Shown here: in pieces, positions 1 to 9,008 of the stretch
How positions within the stretch are numbered: the stretch's first letter is position 1
Layout: every line of letters begins with the position of its first letter
NCBI RefSeq assembly: GCF_003384935.1
Contig: NZ_QTTQ01000010.1
Location: 310,001-374,000 of the forward strand
Origin: Lutibacter oceani
GTDB taxonomy: Bacteria; Bacteroidota; Bacteroidia; Flavobacteriales; Flavobacteriaceae
Direction: 5' to 3'
DNA: 64,000 nt
The notes under the pieces: model-generated
What the model was told of the DNA's origin: nothing
The model's input: the letters and a program-made list of their open reading frames with translations, nothing else
Databases searched by the model: none
Program-made: the position numbers and the translations under genes

Positions 1-369
1 ACACCTCCTGTTTTTCCAGTATATGTTTCTATGTTAACTTTACAATGGTTAAAAGATTTAGGTGGAATACCTGCCATTGAAAAAATAAATGAAGAAAAAG
101 CAGCATTATTATACGCTGAAATTGATAGAAATCCTCTTTTTAATGGTTTTGCTGCAAAAGAAGATCGATCTTTAATGAATGTAACTTTTACATTGGCTAA
201 TGATGATCACAAAGAAATATTTGACAAACTTTGGAACGCAGCTGGTGTTAGTGGAATCAAAGGCCATAGATCCGTTGGTGGATATAGAGCAAGTATTTAT
301 AATGCAATGCCAAAAGAAAGTATTCAAGTATTAGTTGATGTAATGCAACAACTTGAAAAAGAAATTTAA
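1..369 (+). CDS. serC: Phosphoserine aminotransferase, C-terminal part (5' end outside window)
   Basis: PLP-dependent 3-phosphoserine/3-phosphohydroxypyruvate aminotransferase of the serine pathway. The reading frame is open from base 1 and begins TPPVFPVYVSMLTLQW, matching the conserved NTPPTF-IY segment of SerC; the ATG at 31 is therefore internal. The end (GIKGHRSVGGYRASIYNAMP) is the typical SerC C-terminus, with the GHR-GG-R-S pattern. The active-site lysine lies upstream of the window. serA follows after 22 bases, so the two genes of the 3-phosphoglycerate to phosphoserine route are almost surely co-transcribed. The product O-phosphoserine is also the proposed substrate of the cysteate synthase-like enzyme at 30365-31402. 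Confidence 0.95.
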   Translation, partial: TPPVFPVYVSMLTLQWLKDLGGIPAIEKINEEKAALLYAEIDRNPLFNGFAAKEDRSLMNVTFTLANDDHKEIFDKLWNAAGVSGIKGHRSVGGYRASIYNAMPKESIQVLVDVMQQLEKEI

Positions 370-391
370 ACTAAAAAAATAATAAAATAAA

Positions 392-1342
392 ATGAAAGTA
401 TTAGCTAATGATGGAATAGCTGCAAGTGGTGTAAAAGCACTAGAAGAAGCTGGTTTTGAAGTAGATTTATCAACTGTAGCCCAAGAGCAACTAGTTGATT
501 ATATAAATACAAATGAAATATCTGTGCTTCTTGTAAGAAGCGCTACAAAAGTAAGAACTGATATTATAGATAATTGTCCTTCTCTAAAAATTATTGGACG
601 TGGCGGTGTTGGAATGGATAATATTGATGTAGAATATGCAAGAGAAAAAGGACTTAAAGTAATAAACACTCCTGCAGCCTCTTCACATTCTGTAGCTGAA
701 TTAGTTTTTGCACATTTATTTAGTATGGTGCGCTTTTTACACGATTCTAACAGAAATATGCCTTTAGAAGGAGATTCAAAATTTAAAGCACTAAAAAAAG
801 CATATGCAAAAGGTGTTGAATTAAGAGGTAAAACTCTTGGTGTTATTGGTTTTGGTAGAATTGGACAGGCAACTGCAAAAGTAGGTTTAGGACTTGGAAT
901 GAATGTTATTGCTTTTGACCCATTTATTGATAATGTTAATCTAGAGTTAGAATTTTTTGATGGACAATCTTTATTCTTCAACATTAATACAATAACTAAA
1001 GAAGAGGTTTTAAAACAAGCCGATTTTATAACATTACACGTTCCAGCTCAAAAAGAATACGTTATTTCTACAAAAGAGTTTGAAATGATGAAAAACTCAG
1101 CCTGCATAGTAAATGCTGCTCGTGGTGGTGTTATTGATGAAGTTGCTTTAGTAAAAGCATTGGAAGAAGGACAAATTTCTAAAGCTGCTTTAGATGTTTT
1201 TGAAAACGAACCAACTCCTGAAATTCAGTTATTAATGAATCCTAACCTATCACTTACACCTCATATTGGTGCTGCAACTGGTGAAGCGCAAGACAGGATT
1301 GGATCTGAATTGGCAACACAAATTATTGAAATTTTGTTATAA
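392..1342 (+). CDS. serA: D-3-phosphoglycerate dehydrogenase, short form
   Basis: NAD-dependent D-2-hydroxyacid dehydrogenase of 316 residues that would oxidise 3-phosphoglycerate for serine synthesis. The Rossmann motif GFGRIG is at residues 153-158 and is followed by a dinucleotide-binding aspartate (AFDPF). The catalytic Arg244 (NAARGGVID), Glu273 (FENEP) and His291 (TPHIGAAT) are all present. There is no C-terminal ACT domain, so the serine feedback regulation of longer SerA proteins is absent here. It lies directly behind serC and ends before a strong hairpin terminator. Substrate assignment rests on the serC linkage; the fold alone would also fit other 2-hydroxyacid dehydrogenases. Confidence 0.9.
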   Translation: MKVLANDGIAASGVKALEEAGFEVDLSTVAQEQLVDYINTNEISVLLVRSATKVRTDIIDNCPSLKIIGRGGVGMDNIDVEYAREKGLKVINTPAASSHSVAELVFAHLFSMVRFLHDSNRNMPLEGDSKFKALKKAYAKGVELRGKTLGVIGFGRIGQATAKVGLGLGMNVIAFDPFIDNVNLELEFFDGQSLFFNINTITKEEVLKQADFITLHVPAQKEYVISTKEFEMMKNSACIVNAARGGVIDEVALVKALEEGQISKAALDVFENEPTPEIQLLMNPNLSLTPHIGAATGEAQDRIGSELATQIIEILL

Positions 1343-1364
1343 TTCTTATTCATAAAATAAATTT

Positions 1365-1396
1365 AAAAAAGACTGTTTATATAAACAGTCTTTTTT
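1365..1396 (+). terminator. Rho-independent terminator after serA
   Basis: A 16-base perfect inverted repeat with arms 1365-1380 and 1381-1396 (core GACTGTTTAT/ATAAACAGTC) ends in six T residues. It starts 22 bases after the serA stop and separates serCA from the DUF1015 gene. Confidence 0.85.
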
Positions 1397-1418
1397 AGTT
1401 TAAAGAAGCTAAATATTG

Positions 1419-1426
1419 TACCTTTG
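1419..1426 (+). promoter_or_regulatory. Putative -7 box of the DUF1015-yggS transcript
   Basis: TACCTTTG matches the Bacteroidota -7 element TAnnTTTG. It lies 34 bases before the DUF1015 start and just behind the serA terminator, where a new promoter is expected. No clear -33 TTG was seen at the right distance, so this is a moderate call. Confidence 0.5.
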
Positions 1427-1460
1427 AAGTTTGAAATTTATTTAAAAATTATATTAAATC

Positions 1461-2714
1461 ATGGCAATAATTAAACCCTTTAAAGGATTAAGACCTCCTA
1501 AAGAAATTGTAGAAGAAGTTGCATGTTTACCTTATGATGTAATGAATTCTGAAGAAGCTGCTAACATGGCTATCGGAAAGGAAGCATCTTTATTACGTAT
1601 TACACGAGCTGAAATCGAGTTTGAAAAAGGAACAGATTCACATGCAGAAAAAGTATACTTGCATGCAAAATCTAATTTTGAAGCTTTTCAGGATAAAAAA
1701 TATTTAGTTCAGGATAGTGAGGATAAATATTATATTTATGCTCAAACAATGAACAATAAAACCCAATATGGTATTGTTGGAGCTGCTTCTTGTCAAGATT
1801 ATATTGATGGAGTTATCAAAAAACATGAGCTAACCCGACCAGATAAGGAAGAAGATCGAAAAGTACTTTCAAGAATTTTGGAAGCAAATATTGAGCCGGT
1901 TTTTTTCACCTACAGAGCTGTTCCTGAAATTGATTCAATTGTTTCTAACATTGTAACTAATAATAAGGCTGAATACGATTTTACTGCAGAAGATGGTTTT
2001 GGCCATCATTTTTGGGTAATTAAAGATGCTGAAATAAATAAAAATTTAGAACAACTTTTTAAAGAAAAAGTACCGAATACGTATGTTGCAGATGGTCATC
2101 ATAGAACAGCTGCTGCTGCAGGTATGAGTGAGGAATTTCGTAAAAAAAATCCAAACCATACTGGAAATGAAGCCTATAATTATTTTATGGCAGTACATTT
2201 TCCAGATACTCAACTACAAATAATAGATTACAACCGTGTTGTAAAAGATTTAAATGGATTAAGTACAGATGAGTTTTTATCAAAAATTGATGAGAATTTT
2301 ATCATAAAACAAATTAGTGATACTATTCTAAAACCAGAAAAACTACATGATTTTTCTATGTATTTAGATAGTAAATGGTATGGCTTAACTGCTAAAAGCA
2401 GCACTTTTAATGATGATAATCCAATTGATAGCTTAGATGTAAGTGTTTTATCAAAATATGTTTTAGATCCTGTGTTAAACATTAAAGACTTAAGAACAGA
2501 TACTCGAATTGATTTTGTTGGTGGTATTAGAGGATTGTCTGAATTAAGCAAACGTGTTGATAGCGGTGAAATGGCAGTTGCATTTGCGTTATTTCCAGTA
2601 AGTATGAATCAACTAATGAATATCGCTGACACTAACAATATTATGCCTCCAAAAGTAACCTGGTTTGAGCCAAAATTAAGATCAGGATTAGTTATAAATA
2701 AAATTGACGAATAA
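1461..2714 (+). CDS. DUF1015 family protein
   Basis: Protein of 417 residues of the DUF1015 family. Its marks are the N-terminal KPFKGLRPP, the PYDVMNSEEA segment that names the family, and a central VADGHHRTAAAAG loop (about residues 209-221) that looks like a phosphate- or metal-binding active site. In Bacteroidota this gene commonly follows serC-serA, as here, which suggests a link to serine or phosphoserine metabolism, but the reaction is not known to me. It has its own putative promoter and is followed 3 bases later by yggS. No signal peptide or membrane segment; cytoplasmic. Confidence 0.85.
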   Translation: MAIIKPFKGLRPPKEIVEEVACLPYDVMNSEEAANMAIGKEASLLRITRAEIEFEKGTDSHAEKVYLHAKSNFEAFQDKKYLVQDSEDKYYIYAQTMNNKTQYGIVGAASCQDYIDGVIKKHELTRPDKEEDRKVLSRILEANIEPVFFTYRAVPEIDSIVSNIVTNNKAEYDFTAEDGFGHHFWVIKDAEINKNLEQLFKEKVPNTYVADGHHRTAAAAGMSEEFRKKNPNHTGNEAYNYFMAVHFPDTQLQIIDYNRVVKDLNGLSTDEFLSKIDENFIIKQISDTILKPEKLHDFSMYLDSKWYGLTAKSSTFNDDNPIDSLDVSVLSKYVLDPVLNIKDLRTDTRIDFVGGIRGLSELSKRVDSGEMAVAFALFPVSMNQLMNIADTNNIMPPKVTWFEPKLRSGLVINKIDE

Positions 2715-2717
2715 TTT

Positions 2718-3386
2718 GTGAGTATAACCAATAACATAAATACCTTAATTAAATCACTTCCAAAAAATGTAAAATTGGTAGCTGTTTCAAAAACTAAACC
2801 CGTTTCAGATATTTTAGAAGCATACAATGCTGGTCAAAGAGCATTTGGTGAAAACAAAATTCAGGAAATGGTTCAAAAATTTGAAGTACTTCCAAAAGAT
2901 ATTGAATGGCACATGATTGGGCATTTACAAAGTAACAAAGTAAAATATATAGCAAGCTTTGTACATTTAATTCATGGTGTAGATAGCCTTAAAACATTGA
3001 AAGAAATAAATAAACAAGCACTTAAAAATAATAGAATTATAAATTGTTTATTACAAGTAAAAATTGCCAAAGAAGACACCAAATTTGGCTTTTCATTTGA
3101 TACTATTGAAAATTTGTTATCTTCCGAAGAATTTAAATATCTTTCTAACATTAAAATTAAAGGTTTAATGGGAATGGCTAGTTTTGTAGACAACGAAACC
3201 ATTATTAGGGAAGAATTTAAAACATTAAAAAATTATTTTAACATCTTAAAAAAACACGATTCAGCAAATTTTAACCCAACTATTATTTCAATGGGGATGA
3301 GTGGCGATTATAAAATTGCCATTGAAGAAGGCAGTACTATGGTTAGAGTTGGAAGTGCTATTTTTGGAACAAGAAATTACAATTAA
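2718..3386 (+). CDS. yggS: YggS/PLPBP family PLP-homeostasis protein
   Basis: Single-domain alanine-racemase-fold protein of 222 residues that binds pyridoxal 5'-phosphate and buffers cellular B6 and amino-acid pools; no enzymatic reaction is established for the family. The PLP lysine is K25 in VAVSKTKP. AFGENKIQEM, WHMIGHLQSNKVKY and the phosphate-binding SMGMSGDYKIAIEEGSTMVRVG are all present. The start is GTG at 2718, three bases after the DUF1015 stop. The exonuclease gene follows after one base, so DUF1015-yggS-exonuclease form one unit. Confidence 0.93.
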   Translation: MSITNNINTLIKSLPKNVKLVAVSKTKPVSDILEAYNAGQRAFGENKIQEMVQKFEVLPKDIEWHMIGHLQSNKVKYIASFVHLIHGVDSLKTLKEINKQALKNNRIINCLLQVKIAKEDTKFGFSFDTIENLLSSEEFKYLSNIKIKGLMGMASFVDNETIIREEFKTLKNYFNILKKHDSANFNPTIISMGMSGDYKIAIEEGSTMVRVGSAIFGTRNYN

Positions 3387-3387
3387 T

Positions 3388-4467
3388 TTGTATGCAATTT
3401 TAGACATAGAAACCACAGGAGGTAAATTTGATGAAGAAGGAATTACCGAAATTGCCATTTACAAATTTGATGGCAACCAAATTGTAGATCAATTTATTAG
3501 TTTGGTAAATCCTGAAAAAGACATTCAACCATTTGTTGTTAATTTAACTGGAATTAACAATGGAATGCTTAAAAATGCACCAAAATTTTATGAAGTTGCC
3601 AAACGCATCATTGAAATAACTACAGATTGCGTTTTGGTTGCACATAATGCCAACTTTGATAATAGAATTTTAACTACCGAGTTCAGAAGATTAGGCTATG
3701 ATTTTGAACGCAAAACATTATGTACCGTTGAATTAAGTCAGAAATTAATACCTGAAGAAAATTCTTACAAACTTGGAAAATTATGTAGATCTTTAGGAAT
3801 ACCAGTATCAAGTAGGCATAGGGCCGATGGCGATGCAATTGCAACAACACAATTATTTAAATTACTTTTAAATAAAGATGTAGATAAGGAAATTGTAAAA
3901 CAGGCAATAAAAACTGATAACGGTCGTAAACTTGCTCCAAAATTACTTACTATTTTAGATGAACTTCCTACATCAACAGGATTGTTTTATGTATACAATA
4001 CAGAAAAAACAATTATGTATATTGGAAAAGGAAGAAATATTAAAAAAACAGTTAATCAATTATTTTTAAGAACTTCTAAAAAAGCAAAAACAATTCAAAA
4101 CAGTGTAGTTTCAGTTTCTTATGAAATAACAGGAAATGAATTAATTGCTCAGTTAAAGTTTGTTCAGGAAGTAAATTCCATTAAACCTAAATTCAATTTT
4201 AAACAAAGACCAAATTTTGCAAAAATTGAATTCAGCAATCAAAACCTATTAATAATTGATAAAGGAAGAACTATTGGCGAAAAATCGGTTCTTTTAATTG
4301 AGAATACAGAATTTAAAGGGTTTTGTTATACCGAATTAAGCTACCAAATTAATAATATTGACGTGCTTAGAAAACTTATTTCACCTATGGAAAATTCAAT
4401 TAATAACAGAAGTATCATAAAAAAATACCTACAAAAGAATAATGTTGAAAAACTAATCCGTTTTTGA
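3388..4467 (+). CDS. DnaQ-like 3'-5' exonuclease fused to a GIY-YIG domain
   Basis: Protein of 359 residues with two nuclease-type domains. Residues 1-165 are a DEDDh exonuclease like DNA polymerase III epsilon: D6 and E8 in LDIETTGG, D91 in AHNANFDNRI, H144 and D149 in SRHRADGDAIA. Residues 195-280 carry a GIY-YIG-like core (GLFYVYN then MYIGKG, 198-215), as in UvrC or Cho. I choose the TTG at 3388, one base after the yggS stop, because the protein then begins at the exonuclease strand itself; an ATG at 3301 would add 29 residues that merely overlap yggS. The combination suggests DNA repair. Whether the GIY-YIG domain still cleaves is uncertain. Confidence 0.88.
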   Translation: MYAILDIETTGGKFDEEGITEIAIYKFDGNQIVDQFISLVNPEKDIQPFVVNLTGINNGMLKNAPKFYEVAKRIIEITTDCVLVAHNANFDNRILTTEFRRLGYDFERKTLCTVELSQKLIPEENSYKLGKLCRSLGIPVSSRHRADGDAIATTQLFKLLLNKDVDKEIVKQAIKTDNGRKLAPKLLTILDELPTSTGLFYVYNTEKTIMYIGKGRNIKKTVNQLFLRTSKKAKTIQNSVVSVSYEITGNELIAQLKFVQEVNSIKPKFNFKQRPNFAKIEFSNQNLLIIDKGRTIGEKSVLLIENTEFKGFCYTELSYQINNIDVLRKLISPMENSINNRSIIKKYLQKNNVEKLIRF

Positions 4468-4480
4468 AAACACATTAACT

Positions 4481-6436
4481 ATGAAAAAAATTGCTTCACT
4501 ATTTATCCTAATAACAACTATAATAACATCTGCACAAAATAAATCAACTAATAATTTTGGAATAACAAGTAAAGAACTAAATCTCAAAATTTATGAAAAA
4601 GATTCAACTGCAAATGCTCTAGTTTTATTTGAATCAGGAAATTCCGAATTTAAAGAAGATCGTTATAACATCATAATAAGAACTAAATATTATTATAAAA
4701 TAAAAATATTTAATCGTGATGGATATAAAAACGCCTCGTTTTCAATTCCACTTTATAATAATAAAAATAACTTTGATAAAATTAAGGATATAAAGGCAGT
4801 AACTCACAACCTTAAAGAGAATACACCTTTAGAAAAAGATCAAATTTTTGAAGAAAAGGTCAATGAAAACTGGAAGTTAGTAAAATTTACAATGCCAAAT
4901 TTAACAGAGGGTTGTATCATTGAGGTTTCTTATACCATTGAAACTCCATTTAAATTTAATTTAACTGGTTGGGAATTTCAATCTGATATCCCAAAGTTAT
5001 TTAGTCAGTTTAAAGCATCTATTCCTGGGAATTATGTTTATAACAGGCAATTAAAAGGCTATTTAAAATTAAAAACAAATTCTTCAACAATAAAAAAGAA
5101 TTGTTTTAGAGTTACTGGTTTTAGTGGACATTCAGATTGCGAGGAAGTTGTTTATGAAATGGAAAATATTCCCGCTTTTGAGGAAGAAGATTATATGACT
5201 GATACTGATAATTTTTTAGCCAAAATAAAATTTGAATTATCTGAAACCAAGTGGTTTGATGGCAAAGTTTATAAATACACTAAAACTTGGGGGGATGTAG
5301 ATAAAGAATTTAAAAAAGATAAAAACATTGGTACACAAATAAAAAAAGCAAATTATTTTAAAGATAAATTACCTATTGAAATAACTAGTTTACCTTCAGA
5401 AATTGAAAAGGCAAAATCAATTTATTATTTTATACAAAACCACTTTAAATGGAATGAGAAATATAGCATTTTCAAAAATGTAAACGTTAAAAATGCATTT
5501 GAAAAAAAAACAGGTAATGTTGGAGAAATTAACATCTCCCTTATAAACGCTTTAAAATTAGCTAATTTAAATGCTGAGCTTGTAGTGCTTTCAGTGAGGA
5601 ATAATGGTTTTGCAACTAAATTATACCCTGTTATTTCAGATTTTAATTACCTGATAGCAAAAGTGAATATTGATGGTACATATTTTTTACTTGATGCTAC
5701 TGAAAAATTATTGCCCTTCGGTTTATTACCATTTAGGTGTTTAAATGGTTATGGAAGAGTAATGGATTTTGAAAAAGATAGCTATTGGATTGATATAAAA
5801 CCTAATGAAAAAAATATTACTAATCTTACTGCATTGTTAGAATTAAAAGAAGATGGGACAATTATTGGTAAAATAAGAAAATATTATTCCGGCTATAATG
5901 CTTTTTTAAGAAGGGAAAAAAGTTTTTCTCTACAGGAAGATGATTTAATCTCAGAATTCGAAAGTAGTTTTACAGATTTAGAAGTAATTAATTATGAAAT
6001 TATTAATAAAGATGAAAAAGAAAAGCCACTTATTGAAAATTTTGAAGTTAAGATTGAAAATTTAGATAATGTAAATACTATATATTTTAATCCTTTCTTT
6101 GATGAAAAATTTAGTAAAAACCCATTTAAGCAAAAAAACAGGTTATATCCAGTAGATTTTGGCTATCCAAGACAATTTAGCACCAATTTTTCATTAGAAG
6201 TACCTGATAATTTTAATATTGAATCATTCCCTAAAAATAAATCTATTGCTCTAAATGATAATGGTGGAAATTTTAGTTTACTAATTAGAAAAAATCAAAA
6301 TTTTAAAATAACTATGAAAAGTGATTTTAAAATTAAAAAACCTATTTATTTTAATGTAGAATATTACTTATTAAAAGAGTTATTTAATCAGGTAATCAAT
6401 TCGCAAAAAACTCCAATTATATTAAAAAAAATATAG
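4481..6436 (+). CDS. Secreted DUF3857/transglutaminase-like protein, probably not catalytic
   Basis: Exported protein of 651 residues with a signal peptide (residues 1-18, ending ITSAQ). Residues about 55-220 resemble the DUF3857 beta domain, 305-375 a transglutaminase-like core, and the C-terminal 200 residues a DUF3858-like beta domain. In the core, the position where active members have Gly-Asp-Cys reads GNVGE (345-349), so the catalytic cysteine is missing and enzyme activity is unlikely. Many Flavobacteriaceae carry such proteins, probably in the periplasm or at the surface. It follows the exonuclease gene by 13 bases. The substrate or partner is unknown. Confidence 0.8.
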   Translation: MKKIASLFILITTIITSAQNKSTNNFGITSKELNLKIYEKDSTANALVLFESGNSEFKEDRYNIIIRTKYYYKIKIFNRDGYKNASFSIPLYNNKNNFDKIKDIKAVTHNLKENTPLEKDQIFEEKVNENWKLVKFTMPNLTEGCIIEVSYTIETPFKFNLTGWEFQSDIPKLFSQFKASIPGNYVYNRQLKGYLKLKTNSSTIKKNCFRVTGFSGHSDCEEVVYEMENIPAFEEEDYMTDTDNFLAKIKFELSETKWFDGKVYKYTKTWGDVDKEFKKDKNIGTQIKKANYFKDKLPIEITSLPSEIEKAKSIYYFIQNHFKWNEKYSIFKNVNVKNAFEKKTGNVGEINISLINALKLANLNAELVVLSVRNNGFATKLYPVISDFNYLIAKVNIDGTYFLLDATEKLLPFGLLPFRCLNGYGRVMDFEKDSYWIDIKPNEKNITNLTALLELKEDGTIIGKIRKYYSGYNAFLRREKSFSLQEDDLISEFESSFTDLEVINYEIINKDEKEKPLIENFEVKIENLDNVNTIYFNPFFDEKFSKNPFKQKNRLYPVDFGYPRQFSTNFSLEVPDNFNIESFPKNKSIALNDNGGNFSLLIRKNQNFKITMKSDFKIKKPIYFNVEYYLLKELFNQVINSQKTPIILKKI

Positions 6437-6516
6437 AATTTGATATATTAAAAACTAATCCGTTTTTAATTAAAATAAAAGATTTATTTTAGTAAAAAAA
6501 TTTAGTTAAACATAAA

Positions 6517-7338
6517 TTGGAAAAACAAAAAGATAATAGGCATTGGAAAGTAAAACTTCATGAAATTATTTATGAAGCAGATACTCCTAATGGTAAGTTA
6601 TTTGATATTATTTTAATTTTTGCAATTATTGCCAGTATTATTTTGGTAATGTTGGAAAGTGTTGAGAGCTTCGATAAAGAGTATCATAATTTTCTTAATA
6701 TATCTGAATGGATTATAACCATTTTATTTACCATTGAATATTTAGCTCGTATAATTTCTATAAAAAAGCCCAGCACCTATATTTTTAGTTTCTATGGCGT
6801 TATAGATTTATTAGCAACTATCCCAAAATACCTTTCTTTAATATTTGTAGGCACGCATGCACTTATAGCATTGAGAGCACTTCGACTTTTAAGGGTTTTT
6901 AGGATTTTAAAACTAACACGTTATTTAGGCGCTTCTAAAACTTTAGCAGAATCACTAAAAGCCAGTAGAATTAAAATTGCTGTATTTTTATTTGTAGTTG
7001 TATTATTAACTATTATTTTAGGTACAATAATGTATTTAATTGAAGGTCCTAAAAATGGTTTTACAAGTATTCCTTACAGTATGTATTGGGCAATAGTTAC
7101 ACTAACCACAGTTGGTTATGGAGATATTTCACCACATACACCTATGGGACAATTTATTGCCAGCATTGTAATGATTTTGGGTTATGGAATTATTGCCATT
7201 CCAACAGGTATTGTTACTTCTGAAATGGCTAAAACAGATAAAAAAGTTCATACAAATACACAGCACTGTAAAAATTGTGGTGCGGATATGCACCTAGATA
7301 ATGCAGCATACTGCAATAAATGTGGATTAAAACTGTAA
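6517..7338 (+). CDS. Voltage-gated-type potassium channel with a C-terminal zinc ribbon
   Basis: Six-helix cation channel of 273 residues (ion_trans family). S1 is at about 28-46. The S4 voltage-sensor-like helix has spaced arginines at 120-135 (ALRALRLLRVFRILKLTR). The pore loop carries the potassium selectivity filter TVGYGD (198-203), followed by S6. The cytoplasmic tail ends in a small zinc ribbon with paired cysteines C251/C254 and C266/C269, an uncommon addition that may sense or anchor. The start is TTG at 6517. miaA follows after one base, so they are probably co-transcribed. Confidence 0.88.
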   Translation: MEKQKDNRHWKVKLHEIIYEADTPNGKLFDIILIFAIIASIILVMLESVESFDKEYHNFLNISEWIITILFTIEYLARIISIKKPSTYIFSFYGVIDLLATIPKYLSLIFVGTHALIALRALRLLRVFRILKLTRYLGASKTLAESLKASRIKIAVFLFVVVLLTIILGTIMYLIEGPKNGFTSIPYSMYWAIVTLTTVGYGDISPHTPMGQFIASIVMILGYGIIAIPTGIVTSEMAKTDKKVHTNTQHCKNCGADMHLDNAAYCNKCGLKL

Positions 7339-7339
7339 C

Positions 7340-8251
7340 ATGGCTAACTATTTAATTACTGTTATTGGGGCTACTGCAATTGGAAAAACAGCATTAAGTA
7401 TTAAACTAGCAAAACATTTTAAAACCGAAATTATTTCCTGTGATTCTCGTCAGTTTTATAAAGAAATGACAATTGGAACTGCTGTTCCCTCTTCTGATGA
7501 ATTAGCTGCTGCTAAACATCACTTTATACAAAATAGAAGTATTTTTGAAGACTATAGTGTTGGGCAATTTGAAAAAGATGCCCTTCAAAAGTTAACTAAA
7601 TTATTTGCTAAAAATGCTATAGTTGTTATGGTTGGAGGAAGTGGTTTATATACCAACGCAGTAATTAATGGCCTAGATTATTTCCCTGAAGTATCACCAG
7701 AAATTAGAATAAAATTAAATAAGCAAATTGAAAATGGTGAAATTTCATTGCTTCAAAACAAATTAAAAGAATTAGATCCTGAATCTTATTATAATATTGA
7801 AATTGAAAATCCACACCGGTTAATAAGAGCTTTAGAAATTTGCATTGGAACTGGTAAAACCTATTCTGAATTTAAAAATAAACCTAAAGAAATCCGAAAT
7901 TTTATTCCTATAAAAATTGGGATTTCAGCTCCAAGAGACATTATGTATAAGCGAATTAACCAACGCGTTGATATTATGATACAAGAAGGTTTATTAGAGG
8001 AAGCAAAATTATTATATAAACATAAAAATTTAAACGCACTACAAACTGTAGGTTACAGAGAGTTATTTAACTATTTTGATGGTAATTGTACTTTAGATTT
8101 TGCAATTGAGGAAATTAAAAAGAATACACGCCGATTTGCTAAACGCCAAGTAACCTGGAATAAAAAAGATGAGAATATTAACTGGTTTGATTTTCAAGAA
8201 GATTCAGAAAAAATTATTAATAAAATAGAAGCTTTAATTAACATTGAATAA
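7340..8251 (+). CDS. miaA: tRNA dimethylallyltransferase
   Basis: Transfers the dimethylallyl group to A37 of tRNAs reading UNN codons, the first step of i6A/ms2i6A formation. The 303-residue length is normal. The P-loop GATAIGKT is at residues 10-17, followed by the DSRQFYKEMTIGTA substrate segment, GGSGLYTNAVINGLD, and the C-terminal KRQVTWNKKD region that contacts tRNA. The stop overlaps the next start by 8 bases, indicating translational coupling. Confidence 0.96.
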   Translation: MANYLITVIGATAIGKTALSIKLAKHFKTEIISCDSRQFYKEMTIGTAVPSSDELAAAKHHFIQNRSIFEDYSVGQFEKDALQKLTKLFAKNAIVVMVGGSGLYTNAVINGLDYFPEVSPEIRIKLNKQIENGEISLLQNKLKELDPESYYNIEIENPHRLIRALEICIGTGKTYSEFKNKPKEIRNFIPIKIGISAPRDIMYKRINQRVDIMIQEGLLEEAKLLYKHKNLNALQTVGYRELFNYFDGNCTLDFAIEEIKKNTRRFAKRQVTWNKKDENINWFDFQEDSEKIINKIEALINIE

Positions 8252-9008
8252 AATAGAACTTAAAAACTTTTTAGATGATAAAGTATTGGAATACAACAAT
8301 CCAAAATTTATAGAAAGTGATCCTATACAAATTCCTCATCAATTCACAATAAAAGAAGATATTGAAATTTCAGCATTTTTAACTGCGACTATTGCCTGGG
8401 GAAATAGAAAAATGATAATAAAAAATGCTGAAAAAATGATGGCGCTTATGGGAAATTCTCCCTATGATTTTGTTATGAACCATAAAAAGCATCACTTAAA
8501 TAATTTTAATGGTTTTGTACATAGAACTTTTAATGCCCAAGATTTTAAATATTTTATAACTGCACTGCAACATATTTATAAAAAATACAATGGCTTAGAA
8601 CCTATATTTTCTGAACATTCAACAAAATATTCAACACAGCCTGCAATTCATCAATTAAAAAATGTTTTTTTTGAAATTTCACATTTGGAAAGAACAAAAA
8701 AACATATTTCTGATCCCTTAAAAGGTTCTGCAGCAAAACGAAAAAACATGTTTTTGCGCTGGATGGTTAGAAACGATAACGCTGGAGTAGATTTTGGGAT
8801 TTGGAAAAGCCTCTCTCCTGCTCAACTCTCCTGTCCGTTAGATGTTCATTCTGGAAATGTAGCACGTAAATTAGGTTTGCTAACTAGAAAACAAAATGAT
8901 GCCAAAGCATTGGCTGAATTTGATAGTTCACTCAGAATAATGGATAAAAAAGATCCGGTTAAATACGACTTTGCACTGTTTGGATTGGGAGTATTTGAAA
9001 AATTTTAA
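8244..9008 (+). CDS. TIGR02757 (DUF2400) family protein
   Basis: Protein of 254 residues of the TIGR02757 family, common in Bacteroidota and of unproven function. Visible marks are FLTATIAWGNRKMI near residue 48, GSAAKRKNMFLRWMVR near 155 and LDVHSGNVARKLGLL near 200. The last part looks like a helix-hairpin-helix DNA glycosylase fold, so a role in DNA repair is possible but inferred. The start is TTG at 8244, inside the end of miaA; an upstream start is excluded by the phase. Its stop abuts the convergent aroQ stop with no spacer. Confidence 0.83.
   Translation: MNKIELKNFLDDKVLEYNNPKFIESDPIQIPHQFTIKEDIEISAFLTATIAWGNRKMIIKNAEKMMALMGNSPYDFVMNHKKHHLNNFNGFVHRTFNAQDFKYFITALQHIYKKYNGLEPIFSEHSTKYSTQPAIHQLKNVFFEISHLERTKKHISDPLKGSAAKRKNMFLRWMVRNDNAGVDFGIWKSLSPAQLSCPLDVHSGNVARKLGLLTRKQNDAKALAEFDSSLRIMDKKDPVKYDFALFGLGVFEKF

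Noticed and set aside
499-984. A 161-codon open frame on the minus strand inside serA.
   Set aside because: It is the antisense shadow of a conserved dehydrogenase and has no family features; the same holds for open frames opposite ccoG, the amidohydrolase and others.
3301-3387. Earlier ATG start for the exonuclease.
   Set aside because: The 29 extra residues come from the yggS reading region in another frame and show no exonuclease similarity.
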